Of a DNA stretch of 64,000 bases, positions 8,140-17,394 are shown piece by piece; position 1 is the stretch's first letter; each line of letters opens with the position of its first letter. Origin of the DNA: Psychrobacter pasteurii. Lineage in GTDB: Bacteria > Pseudomonadota > Gammaproteobacteria > Pseudomonadales > Moraxellaceae. Below the pieces are notes generated by a model, which saw only the letters and a list, made by a program, of their open reading frames with translations, was not told the DNA's origin and made no database searches. The translations under genes were made by a program, and so were the position numbers. The stretch is from contig NZ_FUGD01000076.1 in assembly GCF_900162815.1 (NCBI RefSeq), forward strand, positions 1 through 64,000, given 5' to 3'.

Positions 8140-9903
8140 CTACTGTGTGGCATCAGTAGCCTTAGAGTTGATCTGATAAATAGGCTTACCATTTTTGATG
8201 GTTTGGACCACCTTAATGTCTCGAATTTGCATCGGCTTCACCGTTAGTGGGTTTTTATCAAGTACCACAAAGTCGGCTGCTTTCCCCACCTCAAGCGTCC
8301 CTTTACTGTCCTCTTCAAACAATTGATACGCTGCATGGCTGGTAATTGCCTGTAAGGCTTGATAAGGACTGGCCTGTTGTTCAGCACCAATAATCTTACC
8401 ACTTCTAGAGAGCCTATTTACTGCACTCCACACCGTAAATAATGGATCAACTGGGGTAACCATTGCATCTGAGTGGTTGGTATATTTAAGCCCTAATTTA
8501 TCGGCACTTACGATAGGACTTAAGAAATTGGCTCTTTGTTTACCTAAGTTCTCAACGTGGACATCACCCCAAAAATAAGCATGATTGGTAAAGAAGGAAG
8601 GTTCAATATTGTACTTTTTAAAAGTTTCTAACTGATCGGGTCTAACGAACTGTGAATGAATCACAACGGTACGCCGGTTTTTATCTACAGGCTGCTTTAA
8701 CGCTTTAGAGGCAACCTCATGCGCCTTAATAATCATATCAATACTGGCATCGCCATTGGCATGAATGAACAGCTGATTGTCTGCTTTATAGGCCAACTTA
8801 AATAAATCATTCAACGTATCTTGCGACAGGCTCGGCAAGCCTTTACAGTCTGTTTGACACCCTTCCACCTTAGTCAAATAAGGCTGAGTAAAATAAGCAG
8901 TTTTGCCTTGTGGCGACCCATCAGCAATAATTTTAGTACCTTGAACTTTAAAGCCATTTTTGTAATCTTTAAACTTAAGACTTGCATCTTTAAGGTTACT
9001 TTCAAGCTCACTAAATCCTGCCAGCGATACCAAGTCAATTTTCAACTTACCTTGATCAGCCTGGGACTGAAAGAAGCGAATGGCTTCTCTATCGGTCATA
9101 CCATCTTGTGCTGTGGTGATACCTTTTGCAGCATAAAAGTCTTGGGTTTGCTCAAAAAACTCAGCCTGTTTGCTATTAAGCACCTGTAGCATGTGTCCAA
9201 CGAAGGGATACATCGCCGTTTCTTGTACCAAACCATTAGGCTCATTTGAATTAGGCAGTCGACCAATCATGCCTCCCTCAGGGTTCTTGGTAGCCGCTGA
9301 GACCTGCATCTTTTCAAGCGCCAGTGAGTTGGCAACGCCCATATGACCACTGGTGTGTTGAATATAAACTGGGTTATTAGGCAAAGCCTCATCTAGCTCC
9401 AACTTATTAGGGTGTCGCTTATCGGTCAGCTGACTCTCATCATAACCCCAACCATAGATCCACTCACCTTCTGCAATATTATTCTCGGCTTTATAAGCTT
9501 TTAAGGCAGCTAACATCTGCTCGATACTAGAGATAGTACCCACTGGAGGTGGGTTTAAATCCACTTGGCCCATGGTGTTGGAAACCATACCAAAGTGGCT
9601 GTGTGGGTCTATAAAGCCAGGTAATAGAGTTCTACCTTGAAGGTCGACGTGCTCAATATTGGAGAACTGATCTTTGGCCTTTGCCAAATTCCCAACATAG
9701 ACAATCTTACCTTGCTGTTCTACTACCGCTTCCACAGTGCTAGGCTGAAGGGTGCTCATAGGAATGATGTCACCGTTGTAATACAGGTGAGCTTTATCTA
9801 CCTTGGTCGCCTTAGGCTCAATACTGACCTTATTTTCAGTATTAGAGCCACATCCCGCAAGAAGACTTAGACCCACTACAGCGGGGATAATTTTTTTAAT
9901 CAT
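8140..9903 (-). CDS. Amidohydrolase (YtcJ-like), predicted lipoprotein
   Basis: A 587-residue metal-dependent hydrolase of the amidohydrolase-3/YtcJ type. The N-terminus MIKKIIPAVVGLSLLAGCGS is a lipoprotein signal with lipobox LAGC, Cys18 becoming the lipidated residue, so the enzyme should be periplasmic and membrane-anchored. The metal-site motif DPHSH (H101, H103) follows the conserved LLPGFID. Later HANGDAS, VIHSQF and TNHSDAM supply the other expected His/Asp ligands. The C-terminus closes the small beta domain (GKAADFVVLDKNP). The substrate cannot be told from sequence: family members cleave amides, N-formyl groups or cyclic ureas. It is a single gene with its own terminator. Confidence 0.85.
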   Translation of the reverse strand: MIKKIIPAVVGLSLLAGCGSNTENKVSIEPKATKVDKAHLYYNGDIIPMSTLQPSTVEAVVEQQGKIVYVGNLAKAKDQFSNIEHVDLQGRTLLPGFIDPHSHFGMVSNTMGQVDLNPPPVGTISSIEQMLAALKAYKAENNIAEGEWIYGWGYDESQLTDKRHPNKLELDEALPNNPVYIQHTSGHMGVANSLALEKMQVSAATKNPEGGMIGRLPNSNEPNGLVQETAMYPFVGHMLQVLNSKQAEFFEQTQDFYAAKGITTAQDGMTDREAIRFFQSQADQGKLKIDLVSLAGFSELESNLKDASLKFKDYKNGFKVQGTKIIADGSPQGKTAYFTQPYLTKVEGCQTDCKGLPSLSQDTLNDLFKLAYKADNQLFIHANGDASIDMIIKAHEVASKALKQPVDKNRRTVVIHSQFVRPDQLETFKKYNIEPSFFTNHAYFWGDVHVENLGKQRANFLSPIVSADKLGLKYTNHSDAMVTPVDPLFTVWSAVNRLSRSGKIIGAEQQASPYQALQAITSHAAYQLFEEDSKGTLEVGKAADFVVLDKNPLTVKPMQIRDIKVVQTIKNGKPIYQINSKATDATQ

Positions 9904-10432
9904 AACTATTTATGGATACCCTTTAAGTTCAACACAGTTTTTAAATGTTTTTTTGATGTCGCAAGCTTTTATATAGGTGCACATATATAAATACCTGGAC
10001 AATCAAGGAGTTACTCTAAAACTTGTACACCGCCGCCCTTTACAATCCTACCAAACAAAGTCTGGCCATTTGCCTCTCAGAAATAGCGGCTGCAAAGTAT
10101 AATATTGCTACAGCTATATCGTCAGCGTCCCCTAAATGCTTAATGGGCATATTTTTCAACAGGGCTCTTTAATTTCTAGCGTCAATGCGCTTTATAAAGT
10201 GTCAGGTTTAGTGTCAGAGTTATATAGATAGCAAACATAGCAAATTTAGCCTTAGCTCACGGTGATTATTTGTTCCTTTCCAGTAAGAGCTAAAGGTTTT
10301 ATTTTAGGGATAATATGATTTATAATAAGACATACTATTAAATACAATTAAACTATTAAAATAATAGGTTTAATTTTTATTAATAAAATACAAGCCCATT
10401 ATTTTCTCAAGCAAACTAAGGAGATAGCCATC
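9904..10432. other. 529-bp spacer, no gene supported
   Basis: The left end must carry the leftward promoter of the amidohydrolase and the right end the rightward promoter of the membrane protein at 10433. The DNA is AT-rich, with TATAAT-like stretches but no convincing -35/-10 pair. An open frame of 49 codons begins at TTG 10023, 12 bases after AAGGAG, but resembles nothing I know and is not annotated. Confidence 0.4.
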
Positions 10433-10942
10433 ATTACCGAAGACAGCCTCATTGAATACTTTGAGGCCTTTTTACTTGTATTATCCATCGTTCCTTGTGT
10501 GCTTTATGCCATAAAAAGCCACTTGAATGTCGCTCGATATTTTTGGATAGGCGCTACCTTAGTCTTTCTTTCTGCCCTTCGTCGTGAGCTGAGTTTTTTA
10601 TCAGACGCTTTGGTGCCTGAAGACTTTGTATTTATTGGTCAAAGCTATGATTGGTGGGAGGATGCTGCCTTATTAGTCATTACCTTAACGGCTCTTGGCT
10701 TGCTTATCTATGCTCGCCGCTATGTTTGGGCCGTCCTCAAAGAGGTCCCTAAAAAGCTGTATATCGTGACTGCTATTCTAGTTGTTGTTCAGTATGTGGC
10801 TGAAAATGAAATGGGGTTCAGTACCGTCAGCGGCAACATAATTGAAGAGCTTTGTGAGGTCATCATTTATATTATTGCTTTTGTATATTTATGGCGCTTT
10901 AAATTGGATGACTTTAACAGCAGATTTATTCATAAAAGCTAA
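10433..10942 (+). CDS. Four-helix integral membrane protein, apparent ATT start
   Basis: The frame is open from 10352 but has no ATG, GTG or TTG before GTG 10499. AAGGAG at 10418-10423 sits 9 bases before ATT 10433 (6 before ATC 10430), so translation probably begins there, giving 169 residues. The extra N-terminus (TEDSLIEYFEAFLLVLSIV) completes a first transmembrane helix that a GTG start would cut in half. Three more hydrophobic helices follow (roughly WIGATLVFLSAL, AALLVITLTALGLLIYA, LYIVTAILVVVQYVA), plus a possible fifth near the C-terminus (VIIYIIAFVYLW). Charged residues (RREL, EDFV, WWED) lie between them. No family is recognised. ATT starts are rare but known, for example infC. Confidence 0.6.
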   Translation: MTEDSLIEYFEAFLLVLSIVPCVLYAIKSHLNVARYFWIGATLVFLSALRRELSFLSDALVPEDFVFIGQSYDWWEDAALLVITLTALGLLIYARRYVWAVLKEVPKKLYIVTAILVVVQYVAENEMGFSTVSGNIIEELCEVIIYIIAFVYLWRFKLDDFNSRFIHKS

Positions 10943-11126
10943 CGTTACAACTTTTTACCTCTATCACAGAATGCGAACAACTCATAACTCAGCCTTACTT
11001 ATTAACTGAAACATTGCTTCTATAATGAAGTGTAAGGGTTAAGCACCTATAAGCAATAATGGCTACTGTGCTACTGACTTCAACTTTGAGGTCAATTTAT
11101 TTAGCCAATCACGTTAGGAGAATGTT

Positions 11127-11318
11127 ATGAAGGATCCAGAGAATAACTTAGATCAGATTGTGGCTGAAGAAGGATTAACGCCGATGCACCGTCAAAACAT
11201 TGATGAGGCGCGTATTGATGAAGTCTTGGTAGAAGAGAGCTTAGACAGCACTGATTATCCTGATATCCGTGATATTGCTGATGATGAAGCTGTACCTCAT
11301 AGTCATGAAGATGATTAG
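11127..11318 (+). CDS. Small acidic protein, unknown function
   Basis: A 63-residue protein with a good ribosome-binding site (TAGGAG, 7 bases before the ATG) and its own terminator. It is very acidic, with repeated Asp/Glu and few basic residues, and ends in a His/Glu/Asp cluster (VPHSHEDD). There are no cysteines and no hydrophobic segment, so it is likely soluble and perhaps disordered. A TATAAT at 11021-11026 could be its -10 box. I do not recognise a family. Confidence 0.6.
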   Translation: MKDPENNLDQIVAEEGLTPMHRQNIDEARIDEVLVEESLDSTDYPDIRDIADDEAVPHSHEDD

Positions 11319-11368
11319 TCTCGAGTATCTATAATCGTTAATCAATATTTGAGATTTGAGTCTTTATC

Positions 11369-11403
11369 AAAAAATCCCGCTATCCAAGATAGTGGGATTT
11401 TTT
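11369..11403. terminator. Bidirectional terminator between the acidic-protein gene and hemH
   Basis: Twelve-base arms AAATCCCGCTAT (11372-11383) and ATAGTGGGATTT (11389-11400), with one G-U pair, are flanked by A and T runs. It can end both convergent transcripts. Confidence 0.85.
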
Positions 11404-11482
11404 ATTACATTGGTTTAACTATAGTTTAGCTAAGGTTAGTTCGGCTATGACAAATAACGACTATATCCATATCTTCAAAAAT

Positions 11483-12502
11483 CTAATCCCAACCTTCTAA
11501 GGTCACTGCCCAAGCTGCAACCAAAGGCTTCGCTAAGGCTTCGATTAAGTCTATATGGGCCTCATCATCGTTTAAAGCAGGAATATAGTGATACTCTTGA
11601 CCCCCAGCGTTGATAAAGTTATCTCTATTTTCCATCGCTAGCTCTTCAAGCGTCTCTAAACAGTCGGCAGAAAACGCTGGGCTGACCACTTGAACTGAGC
11701 GCACACCCGATTTGCCCCACTCCTCTAAGGTCACATCGGTATAAGGCTTAACCCACTCTTGCTTGCCAAAGCGTGACTGGAAACTGGTAATCCACTCATC
11801 TTCTGCTAACCCTAACTCCTGGGCTACCTGAGCTGCGGTACATTTACAGCGTTTGGGATAAGGGTCACCTTTATCAGCGTAAGGCTGAGGAATACCATGG
11901 AAGCTAAACATCAGCTTCTCAGGTTTACCGTGTACGGCTTGGAAACGGCGTATCGAATCTGCCAATGCTTTGATATACAAAGGATGGGCAAAGTAATCTT
12001 TAACAATAGTGTAATTGGGCAGGTTACGCTGTTTAAGCGACCACTTGGTTAACGCATCATAGACTGCGCCCCCTGACGTGGCTGAATACTGAGGAAACAA
12101 GGGTAAGATAACAAAATGGTCCACGCCTTCACTACGCAGTTTATCCATCACATCAGGCAGACCTGGGTTACCATAAGTCATTGCTGCATGAACTGATACC
12201 TCAAAAGGTGCCATGCTACCGTCTAAACGAGCCTGTAACTTCTCAACTTGCTGGCCTAATATCTTACGGATCGGAGAGTCGCCTTCCCAAACACTGGCAT
12301 AAGCTTCTGCCACCCGCTTCGGACGAGTTGGCAGTACAAACAAGTTAAGAATAATCGCCCACAAAAACTGCGGTATTTCAATTACCCTTGGGTCAGACAA
12401 AAATTGTTTTAGATAGCGTCGTACTGCGGGGGCTGTTGGCTCATCAGGGGTTCCGAGGTTGACGAGCAAGACTGCAATACGGGGAGGCTTATTGGGTTTC
12501 AT
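11483..12502 (-). CDS. hemH: Ferrochelatase
   Basis: This 339-residue enzyme inserts ferrous iron into protoporphyrin IX, the last step of protohaem synthesis. It has the N-terminal [13 protein letters not shown] motif, the metal-site motif MFSFHGIPQ with the conserved His, then [22 protein letters not shown] and [17 protein letters not shown], which carries the conserved Glu residues. Length is normal for bacterial HemH. It is transcribed away from metX across a 386-bp spacer. The weak Fur-box-like sequence there is too poor to claim iron control. Confidence 0.96.
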   Translation of the reverse strand: MKPNKPPRIAVLLVNLGTPDEPTAPAVRRYLKQFLSDPRVIEIPQFLWAIILNLFVLPTRPKRVAEAYASVWEGDSPIRKILGQQVEKLQARLDGSMAPFEVSVHAAMTYGNPGLPDVMDKLRSEGVDHFVILPLFPQYSATSGGAVYDALTKWSLKQRNLPNYTIVKDYFAHPLYIKALADSIRRFQAVHGKPEKLMFSFHGIPQPYADKGDPYPKRCKCTAAQVAQELGLAEDEWITSFQSRFGKQEWVKPYTDVTLEEWGKSGVRSVQVVSPAFSADCLETLEELAMENRDNFINAGGQEYHYIPALNDDEAHIDLIEALAKPLVAAWAVTLEGWD

Positions 12503-12888
12503 AGTGCGCTGAGTGTCCTTGCTAAATCAAATTTAATGATTTTATAAAAGCGTAATGGGCCTAGCCTAGGCTTATATTATCTGCCTTAATTCAGCTTTAT
12601 CTCGTTATATAAATTAAAGGATTTAGTTTAAAATTGATAACTATCATTTAAGTCGCTGATTGACAACAGATATTGATTGGCCATGAAGCTTCAGTGTAAC
12701 ATTATTAACGGTCAATTTACTAAAGTAGTGCTAGATCCTAAGGGCCAAACCTTACTCTGACAATTATGGGTCTGACCCTCGCAGATGCAAGTTGTACTTA
12801 TAAGCCCTTAAGCCTACAATAGCTATGACCCAACACTTCTTTGCTCCCTTTCCTAACTGACATAGCAAATATCATTATTGAGGTAATT
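12503..12888. promoter_or_regulatory. Divergent hemH/metX control region with short palindromes
   Basis: Two exact short palindromes stand out: GCCTAG-C-CTAGGC (12559-12571), about 60 bases from the hemH start, and GGGTC-T-GACCC (12768-12778), about 110 bases before metX. A GATAACTATCATT stretch near 12636 resembles a Fur half-site only partly. No SAM riboswitch structure was recognised ahead of metX. Confidence 0.35.
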
Positions 12889-14163
12889 TTGAGTATCCAA
12901 TCGACCGCGACAGATCCAAAATTTGCCAACTCTGTGGGCATTGTAACGCCGCAGACGATGCATTTTGATACCCCCCTAACTTTAGAGTGCAACCGAACTT
13001 TGCCTGAGTTTGATCTGGTTTATGAAACTTATGGCGAATTAAATGCTGATAAATCCAATGCTATTTTGATTTGTCATGCTCTCTCAGGCAGTCATCATGC
13101 TGCCGGTTGGCACAGCGAAGAGGATAAGAAGCCTGGCTGGTGGGACAATATGATTGGCCCTGGTAAAGCCATTGATACCACACGCTTCTTTGTGGTCTGC
13201 CTAAATAATATTGGTAGCTGTCATGGCTCTACAGGCCCAACCACACCTATCCCAGAGTCTAGCGATGCCGGAACGCCTGGTAAACCTTATGGCCCAGACT
13301 TCCCTTTAATTACCATCAAAGACTGGGTAAAAACCCAAGCCATGCTCTCTGATCGTTTGGGTATAGACGTTTGGCACGCAGTGGTCGGTGGTTCTATGGG
13401 CGGCATGCAAGCCTTACAGTGGTCAGTTGATTATCCTGATCGCTTAAAGCGCTGCGTCATTATTGCCAGTACGCCAAAACTGTCGGCTCAAAACATCGCT
13501 TTCAATGAAGTCGCGCGTCAATCCATCTTATCTGACCCTGACTTTAATAAGGGCCGCTATTTGGAAGCGGGCACCTACCCTCGCCGTGGTCTAATTTTAG
13601 CGCGCATGGTGGGTCATATTACCTATCTGACTGAAGATGCCATGAAATCTAAATTTGGTCGTGACTTAAAGTCCGGCAAATTTATGTATGGCTATGACGT
13701 AGAATTCCAAGTTGAAAGTTATTTACGATATCAAGGTGAGCGCTTTAGTAAAAACTTTGACGCCAACACTTATCTGCTAATGACCAAGGCACTGGATTAC
13801 TTCGATCCTACCCGCGATTATGTCGATGATGAATCTTTGTCAGATTTAGAAGCTTTAAAACAGACATTAAAACACACTCATTGCCAATTTCTTATCGTCT
13901 CCTTTACCACAGACTGGCGCTTTGCTCCGGCCCGTTCACAAGAAATTGTCGATGCATTAATGGCCAACGACAAGCAAGTAAGCTATGTCAATGTTGATGC
14001 TCCCCATGGTCATGACTCTTTCTTGTTTGATATTCCGCGTTATATGGGCGCCATTAAAGGGTTCTTAAATGCTCCTTTTTTAAGCCCTAACCCCAAGGTA
14101 CGCCCTCAACAAACTGAGACTAAAACTGAAATTAATGCCAAAACTCAGGAGAGCCTAGCATGA
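12889..14163 (+). CDS. metX: Homoserine O-acyltransferase (MetX type)
   Basis: This alpha/beta-hydrolase-fold enzyme acylates homoserine as the first committed step of methionine synthesis. The start is taken as TTG 12889 (424 aa) because GAGG lies 5 bases upstream; the upstream TTG at 12841 has no such site. The nucleophile elbow is [10 protein letters not shown] (S169). The rest of the triad is the Asp in TTDWRF and the His in APHGHDSF. Some gamma-proteobacterial MetX proteins use succinyl-CoA rather than acetyl-CoA, and I cannot settle the donor from sequence alone. The stop overlaps the metW start (ATGA), so the two are translationally coupled. Confidence 0.93.
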   Translation: MSIQSTATDPKFANSVGIVTPQTMHFDTPLTLECNRTLPEFDLVYETYGELNADKSNAILICHALSGSHHAAGWHSEEDKKPGWWDNMIGPGKAIDTTRFFVVCLNNIGSCHGSTGPTTPIPESSDAGTPGKPYGPDFPLITIKDWVKTQAMLSDRLGIDVWHAVVGGSMGGMQALQWSVDYPDRLKRCVIIASTPKLSAQNIAFNEVARQSILSDPDFNKGRYLEAGTYPRRGLILARMVGHITYLTEDAMKSKFGRDLKSGKFMYGYDVEFQVESYLRYQGERFSKNFDANTYLLMTKALDYFDPTRDYVDDESLSDLEALKQTLKHTHCQFLIVSFTTDWRFAPARSQEIVDALMANDKQVSYVNVDAPHGHDSFLFDIPRYMGAIKGFLNAPFLSPNPKVRPQQTETKTEINAKTQESLA

Positions 14164-14771
14164 GAATAGACCATGAACTTGCCAAACAGTGGATTGCCCC
14201 GCACTCTCGTGTCTTGGATTTAGGCTGTGGTGACGGCTCATTACTTGAGCATATGCAACACACGCTTGGCGTTACAGGATATGGGCTTGAGCTGGATGAA
14301 GAAAACATAAATGTCGGGATTGCCAAGGGTCTGAATATCATTGAGCAAGATCTAAATGACGGTTTGGCCCGCTTTGCTGACAATAGCTTTGATACAGTAG
14401 TCATGGCACGAGCATTACAGGCGGTGAAATCACCTGACACTTTATTATTAGACATGCTACGTGTGGGGAGAGAGGCGGTCATTACCTTCCCTAACTTTGC
14501 CCATTGGCAAAACCGCCTACATTTAGGTTTAAAAGGGTTAATGCCAGTCTCTGAAGCTTTGCCTTATGAGTGGTATAACACCCCAAACATTCATTTATGT
14601 ACCTTCAAAGACTTTGAAAAGCTGTGCTCGGATAATGATATTAAAATCATAAATCGCTTTGCGGTTACCGACTCTCACTCCAAGAAGCACTCTCCATTAA
14701 TGGCCTCAATAATTCGTAAAGCCCCTAACCTATTGGCTGACGTGGCTATTTATAGAGTTACCAAGTTATAG
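14160..14771 (+). CDS. metW: Methionine biosynthesis protein MetW
   Basis: A 203-residue class I SAM-dependent methyltransferase-fold protein. The SAM-binding motif I reads [13 protein letters not shown] near residues 19-31, and a later [13 protein letters not shown] matches motif II. The family pattern [12 protein letters not shown] and the conserved [19 protein letters not shown] are present. MetW is regularly found directly after metX, and this copy overlaps metX by four bases. Its biochemical role is not firmly set; it is thought to act with MetX. Confidence 0.93.
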   Translation: MRIDHELAKQWIAPHSRVLDLGCGDGSLLEHMQHTLGVTGYGLELDEENINVGIAKGLNIIEQDLNDGLARFADNSFDTVVMARALQAVKSPDTLLLDMLRVGREAVITFPNFAHWQNRLHLGLKGLMPVSEALPYEWYNTPNIHLCTFKDFEKLCSDNDIKIINRFAVTDSHSKKHSPLMASIIRKAPNLLADVAIYRVTKL

Positions 14772-15180
14772 AGCCACCAAGTCTAAGTAAAGCCCTAAAG
14801 ACTGTTCGAGGTAACCTTTAAAACTGAAAACATCCAAACAGCTTTAATTGTTACCTCAATCTTTCTAGTATTACTTAGTTACAAAAGTCTGAGGTAATTT
14901 GACTGTTAAATTATTGTTAAAGGCTATTTTGGCGTTAACAGCGTTTGAGTTTCGTCTTTTTGGGTGTTAAGCTATGTAAATCGTGTCGAATATATGTTAT
15001 TGACATGACCCCTCTAATCAAACTCACAGTGTAATTATCATCTTAAATGTTACCAATTTAACGCAAACCGAAGACGGTAAATTGGGTTATTTTTAGATTC
15101 TAAGTATTTTATAAATAAATTTTCGCTTTATATTTGTTTAAATTTTTTTGTTTAAATACAGTCAATTTCTGGATACCTCT
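14772..15180. other. 409-bp spacer between metW and the Sel1 gene
   Basis: An inverted repeat GAGGTAAC (14808-14815) / GTTACCTC (14856-14863) with a 40-base gap lies just after metW. Further on, arms CCAATTTA and TAAATTGG (about 15053-15083), followed by TTATTTTTA, could be a weak terminator. The last 60 bases before the Sel1 gene are strongly AT-rich, as expected of a promoter. No gene is seen. Confidence 0.35.
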
Positions 15181-15762
15181 ATGAAACTTTTAAAAGCAAC
15201 TCTATTCACTGCTCTGTTTGCAACAGCAGGTTTGGCTCAAGCAGATCTAATCGCCAACGTTCCTTTAGACGTGTCTCGTTTTGAGGTGATGGATATCAAT
15301 GAATTAACGGGTCGTGCCAATCAAGGTAATGACCATGCGCAATTTTACTTAGCAAAACGCTACCAAAAAGGGGAAGGCGTTGCTAAAAACTCATTAAAAG
15401 CAATCGAATGGTACACTCGTGCCGCTAAGCAAAACGTAACTCCAGCTCAATTAAACCTAGGTATTATGTATGCTCGCGGTGAAGGCGTTGCCGTTAACGA
15501 ACAGCAAGCCCGTTACTGGTTAGAGCGTGCTGCAAAACGTGGTGATAACCGTGCTAGCTATACTCTAGCCTTGATTGATGAAAAGCAGCGTAAACTGGTA
15601 GACGCTTATAAATGGTATGAACTTGCTGCTCGTGATGGCATGTTAAACGACGAAGTTCGCACTAAAGCACGTGGTAAGATTGGTCAATTGGCCCTAAACT
15701 TATCAAGCTCTGATGTGGCCACAGCTCGCAACCAAGCGGACAGCTGGTTCCAAAGCAAATAA
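15181..15762 (+). CDS. Sel1-repeat (SLR) exported protein
   Basis: Read from ATG 15181 (193 aa), where a signal peptide begins (MKLLKATLFTALFATAGLAQA, cleavage after AQA); the in-frame ATG at 15148 would put 11 residues before it. The mature part holds three Sel1-like repeats, with A-x-x-x-L-x-x-x-Y-x-x-G-x-G-V followed by N-x-x-x-A-x-x-W/Y signatures (YLAKRYQKGEGVAKN, NLGIMYARGEGVAVN, YTLALIDEKQRKLVD). Such repeats usually bind other proteins. The predicted location is periplasmic. The gene stands alone with its own terminator. Confidence 0.8.
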   Translation: MKLLKATLFTALFATAGLAQADLIANVPLDVSRFEVMDINELTGRANQGNDHAQFYLAKRYQKGEGVAKNSLKAIEWYTRAAKQNVTPAQLNLGIMYARGEGVAVNEQQARYWLERAAKRGDNRASYTLALIDEKQRKLVDAYKWYELAARDGMLNDEVRTKARGKIGQLALNLSSSDVATARNQADSWFQSK

Positions 15763-15800
15763 ATAGTTAATAGCTAAGAAGCATTAGCTAGCCGAATATT

Positions 15801-15831
15801 AAAAAAACCCAGCACTTAGCTGGGTTTTTTT
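15801..15831. terminator. Terminator between the Sel1 gene and the rubredoxin reductase gene
   Basis: Arms AAAAAACCCAGC and GCTGGGTTTTTT flank a short loop. A and T runs on both sides mean it can serve both convergent genes. Confidence 0.85.
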
Positions 15832-15860
15832 AATTGTAAGACTAAATGAGCATTACAAAT

Positions 15861-17258
15861 TTATTTATTTGCACTCTTAACTGTGGCTGTTGCTACTACC
15901 GTACCATCTGCTGCTACCTGCTGTAATACCAGCTCTTGACCCACCTCTGTTTCCGTATCACTAACCACTTGCCATTTACCATACTGCTCATCTGCGGTCG
16001 GCGTTCCTGTGGCACTAACAGAAATAGATTTGTTTTTTAGTCGAATCATAGGCGGTTTATGCACGTAAGCTTTGTGCTCATAAGCCTGATCTGCCTGTGC
16101 AGGGTGCTGCTCTAGATGGACCAGAAGATGCTCAGCAATCGTTGAGGCTTGAGCCCTAAGCGGTGCCACATAGCGACAAGGTGCTCCAGAAATCGACATA
16201 CAATCCCCAATGGCATAAATATCCGGATCACTACTTTGCAAGGTCGCCTCTTGTACCGATATACCACATAGCCTATTAAAGTCTAACTTGGCGCTTTGAG
16301 GCAAGGTCTCTTCTACTTTAAGCCCCGTACTCACTAATATATGGTCGACTTCAACCGTTTGTTGACTGCTATCACCACAATCAGTAACCGCTACCTGATA
16401 GCCCCCGTCTGGCAGGGAAGACACGCTATCTACTCGGCTATTGCCAATAAAATTAATACCTTGGTCGATTATTGCCTGTTTGATTTTGCTGCTAGCGACC
16501 TCCGGTAACATCAGTGCCAAAGGCGCTTTATTCATATCTAACAAGCTAACTTTGTGACCTGCTTTGGTTAAATCTTCAGCAACTTCTGTTCCCACCATAC
16601 CTGCCCCAATGATGGCAATATGCTTGGGTGTACTCGAGTTTGAGAGCGCCTGCTCAATATCATTGAAGCTACCGATATTATTAATATGCCATACGTTTTG
16701 TGCATCTATACTAGGTGGAATCGCCGGAGCAGCCCCAATAGCCATAACCAGCTTATCATAGCTAAGCTCAGCATTATCGAGTAGTACCTTGCGATTATCA
16801 CTATCAATAGCGAGCACTTTACTGTTGGCTAACAGTGTAATATCTGCTTTGTTGGCTGCCTCTTCCCCGGTAAAACGTATCAAGTCCTTGGCGCTCTTTT
16901 TTTGACTAAAGGCGGCTGACAGCATCGGCTTGTGGTAGCGATCTGCATTATCAGCAGCAATTAAAGTAATGGCCACCTCTTTATTCAAGGCTCGTATCGC
17001 ATCGACTACCGACCAGCCTGCTAGCCCTGCCCCTATAATTATAATTTGCTGACGGTTACTTTGAGCGCTCTCAGCATCAGACTCGCCTTGTTGATTGGCT
17101 TCATTAACGGGGCGAAATTCAGACTTACCTACTCCGCATAAGGGACAACTAAAACTATCCGTCAACTCAGTAAATTGAGCGACCTGTTTTGATTGATTAT
17201 CGGATTGTGGAGGGTAAATCCAGCCACAAGCTTGGCACTCATATTGGGTGATATTCAT
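15861..17258 (-). CDS. Rubredoxin / rubredoxin-NAD(P)+ reductase fusion
   Basis: A 465-residue fusion. Residues 1-50 are a rubredoxin: YECQACGWIYPP and FSCPLCGVGKSEF supply Cys8, Cys11, Cys38 and Cys41 to bind iron. The loop between the Cys pairs is about three residues shorter than usual. After a polar linker, residues 71-465 form a two-dinucleotide-domain flavoprotein: FAD motif IIGAGLAG (G76, G78, G81), NAD(P) motif IAIIGAGMVGTEVAEDL, and the FAD-ribityl motif DIYAIGDC. The expected job is NAD(P)H to FAD to rubredoxin to a terminal oxygenase; AlkB at 6629-7882 is the likely acceptor. In most alkane degraders these are separate proteins. Domain calls are firm, the partner is inferred. Confidence 0.9.
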   Translation of the reverse strand: MNITQYECQACGWIYPPQSDNQSKQVAQFTELTDSFSCPLCGVGKSEFRPVNEANQQGESDAESAQSNRQQIIIIGAGLAGWSVVDAIRALNKEVAITLIAADNADRYHKPMLSAAFSQKKSAKDLIRFTGEEAANKADITLLANSKVLAIDSDNRKVLLDNAELSYDKLVMAIGAAPAIPPSIDAQNVWHINNIGSFNDIEQALSNSSTPKHIAIIGAGMVGTEVAEDLTKAGHKVSLLDMNKAPLALMLPEVASSKIKQAIIDQGINFIGNSRVDSVSSLPDGGYQVAVTDCGDSSQQTVEVDHILVSTGLKVEETLPQSAKLDFNRLCGISVQEATLQSSDPDIYAIGDCMSISGAPCRYVAPLRAQASTIAEHLLVHLEQHPAQADQAYEHKAYVHKPPMIRLKNKSISVSATGTPTADEQYGKWQVVSDTETEVGQELVLQQVAADGTVVATATVKSANK

Positions 17259-17323
17259 TGTGCATCCTTTTTTATTTTAACTTTTTACTTCTTATTCATT
17301 GTCTATATTACTATTAATCCAAT

Positions 17324-17356
17324 AAAAAAACGCCCCAATCCTAAGAATGGGACGTT
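17324..17356 (-). terminator. Terminator of the leucine-catabolism operon
   Basis: Arms AACGCCCCA (17329-17337) and TGGGACGTT (17348-17356) with one mismatch, and a seven-base T run on the minus strand, lie 39 bases after the liuA stop. Confidence 0.75.
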
Positions 17357-17394
17357 AGTTGATTAAATATCATTATCAGACATCAACCGCCATC

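Noticed and set aside
10023-10172. 49-codon open frame after AAGGAG in the 9904-10432 spacer
   Set aside because: It starts at TTG with a 12-base gap from the ribosome-binding site, has no recognisable motif, and lies in AT-rich promoter DNA.
12630-12655. Fur-box-like sequence (GATAACTATCATT) near hemH
   Set aside because: By eye only about 12 of 19 positions match the Fur consensus; common by chance in AT-rich DNA. It needs a matrix scan before any claim.
12503-12888. Possible SAM or methionine riboswitch before metX
   Set aside because: No conserved aptamer core was recognised, only short palindromes.
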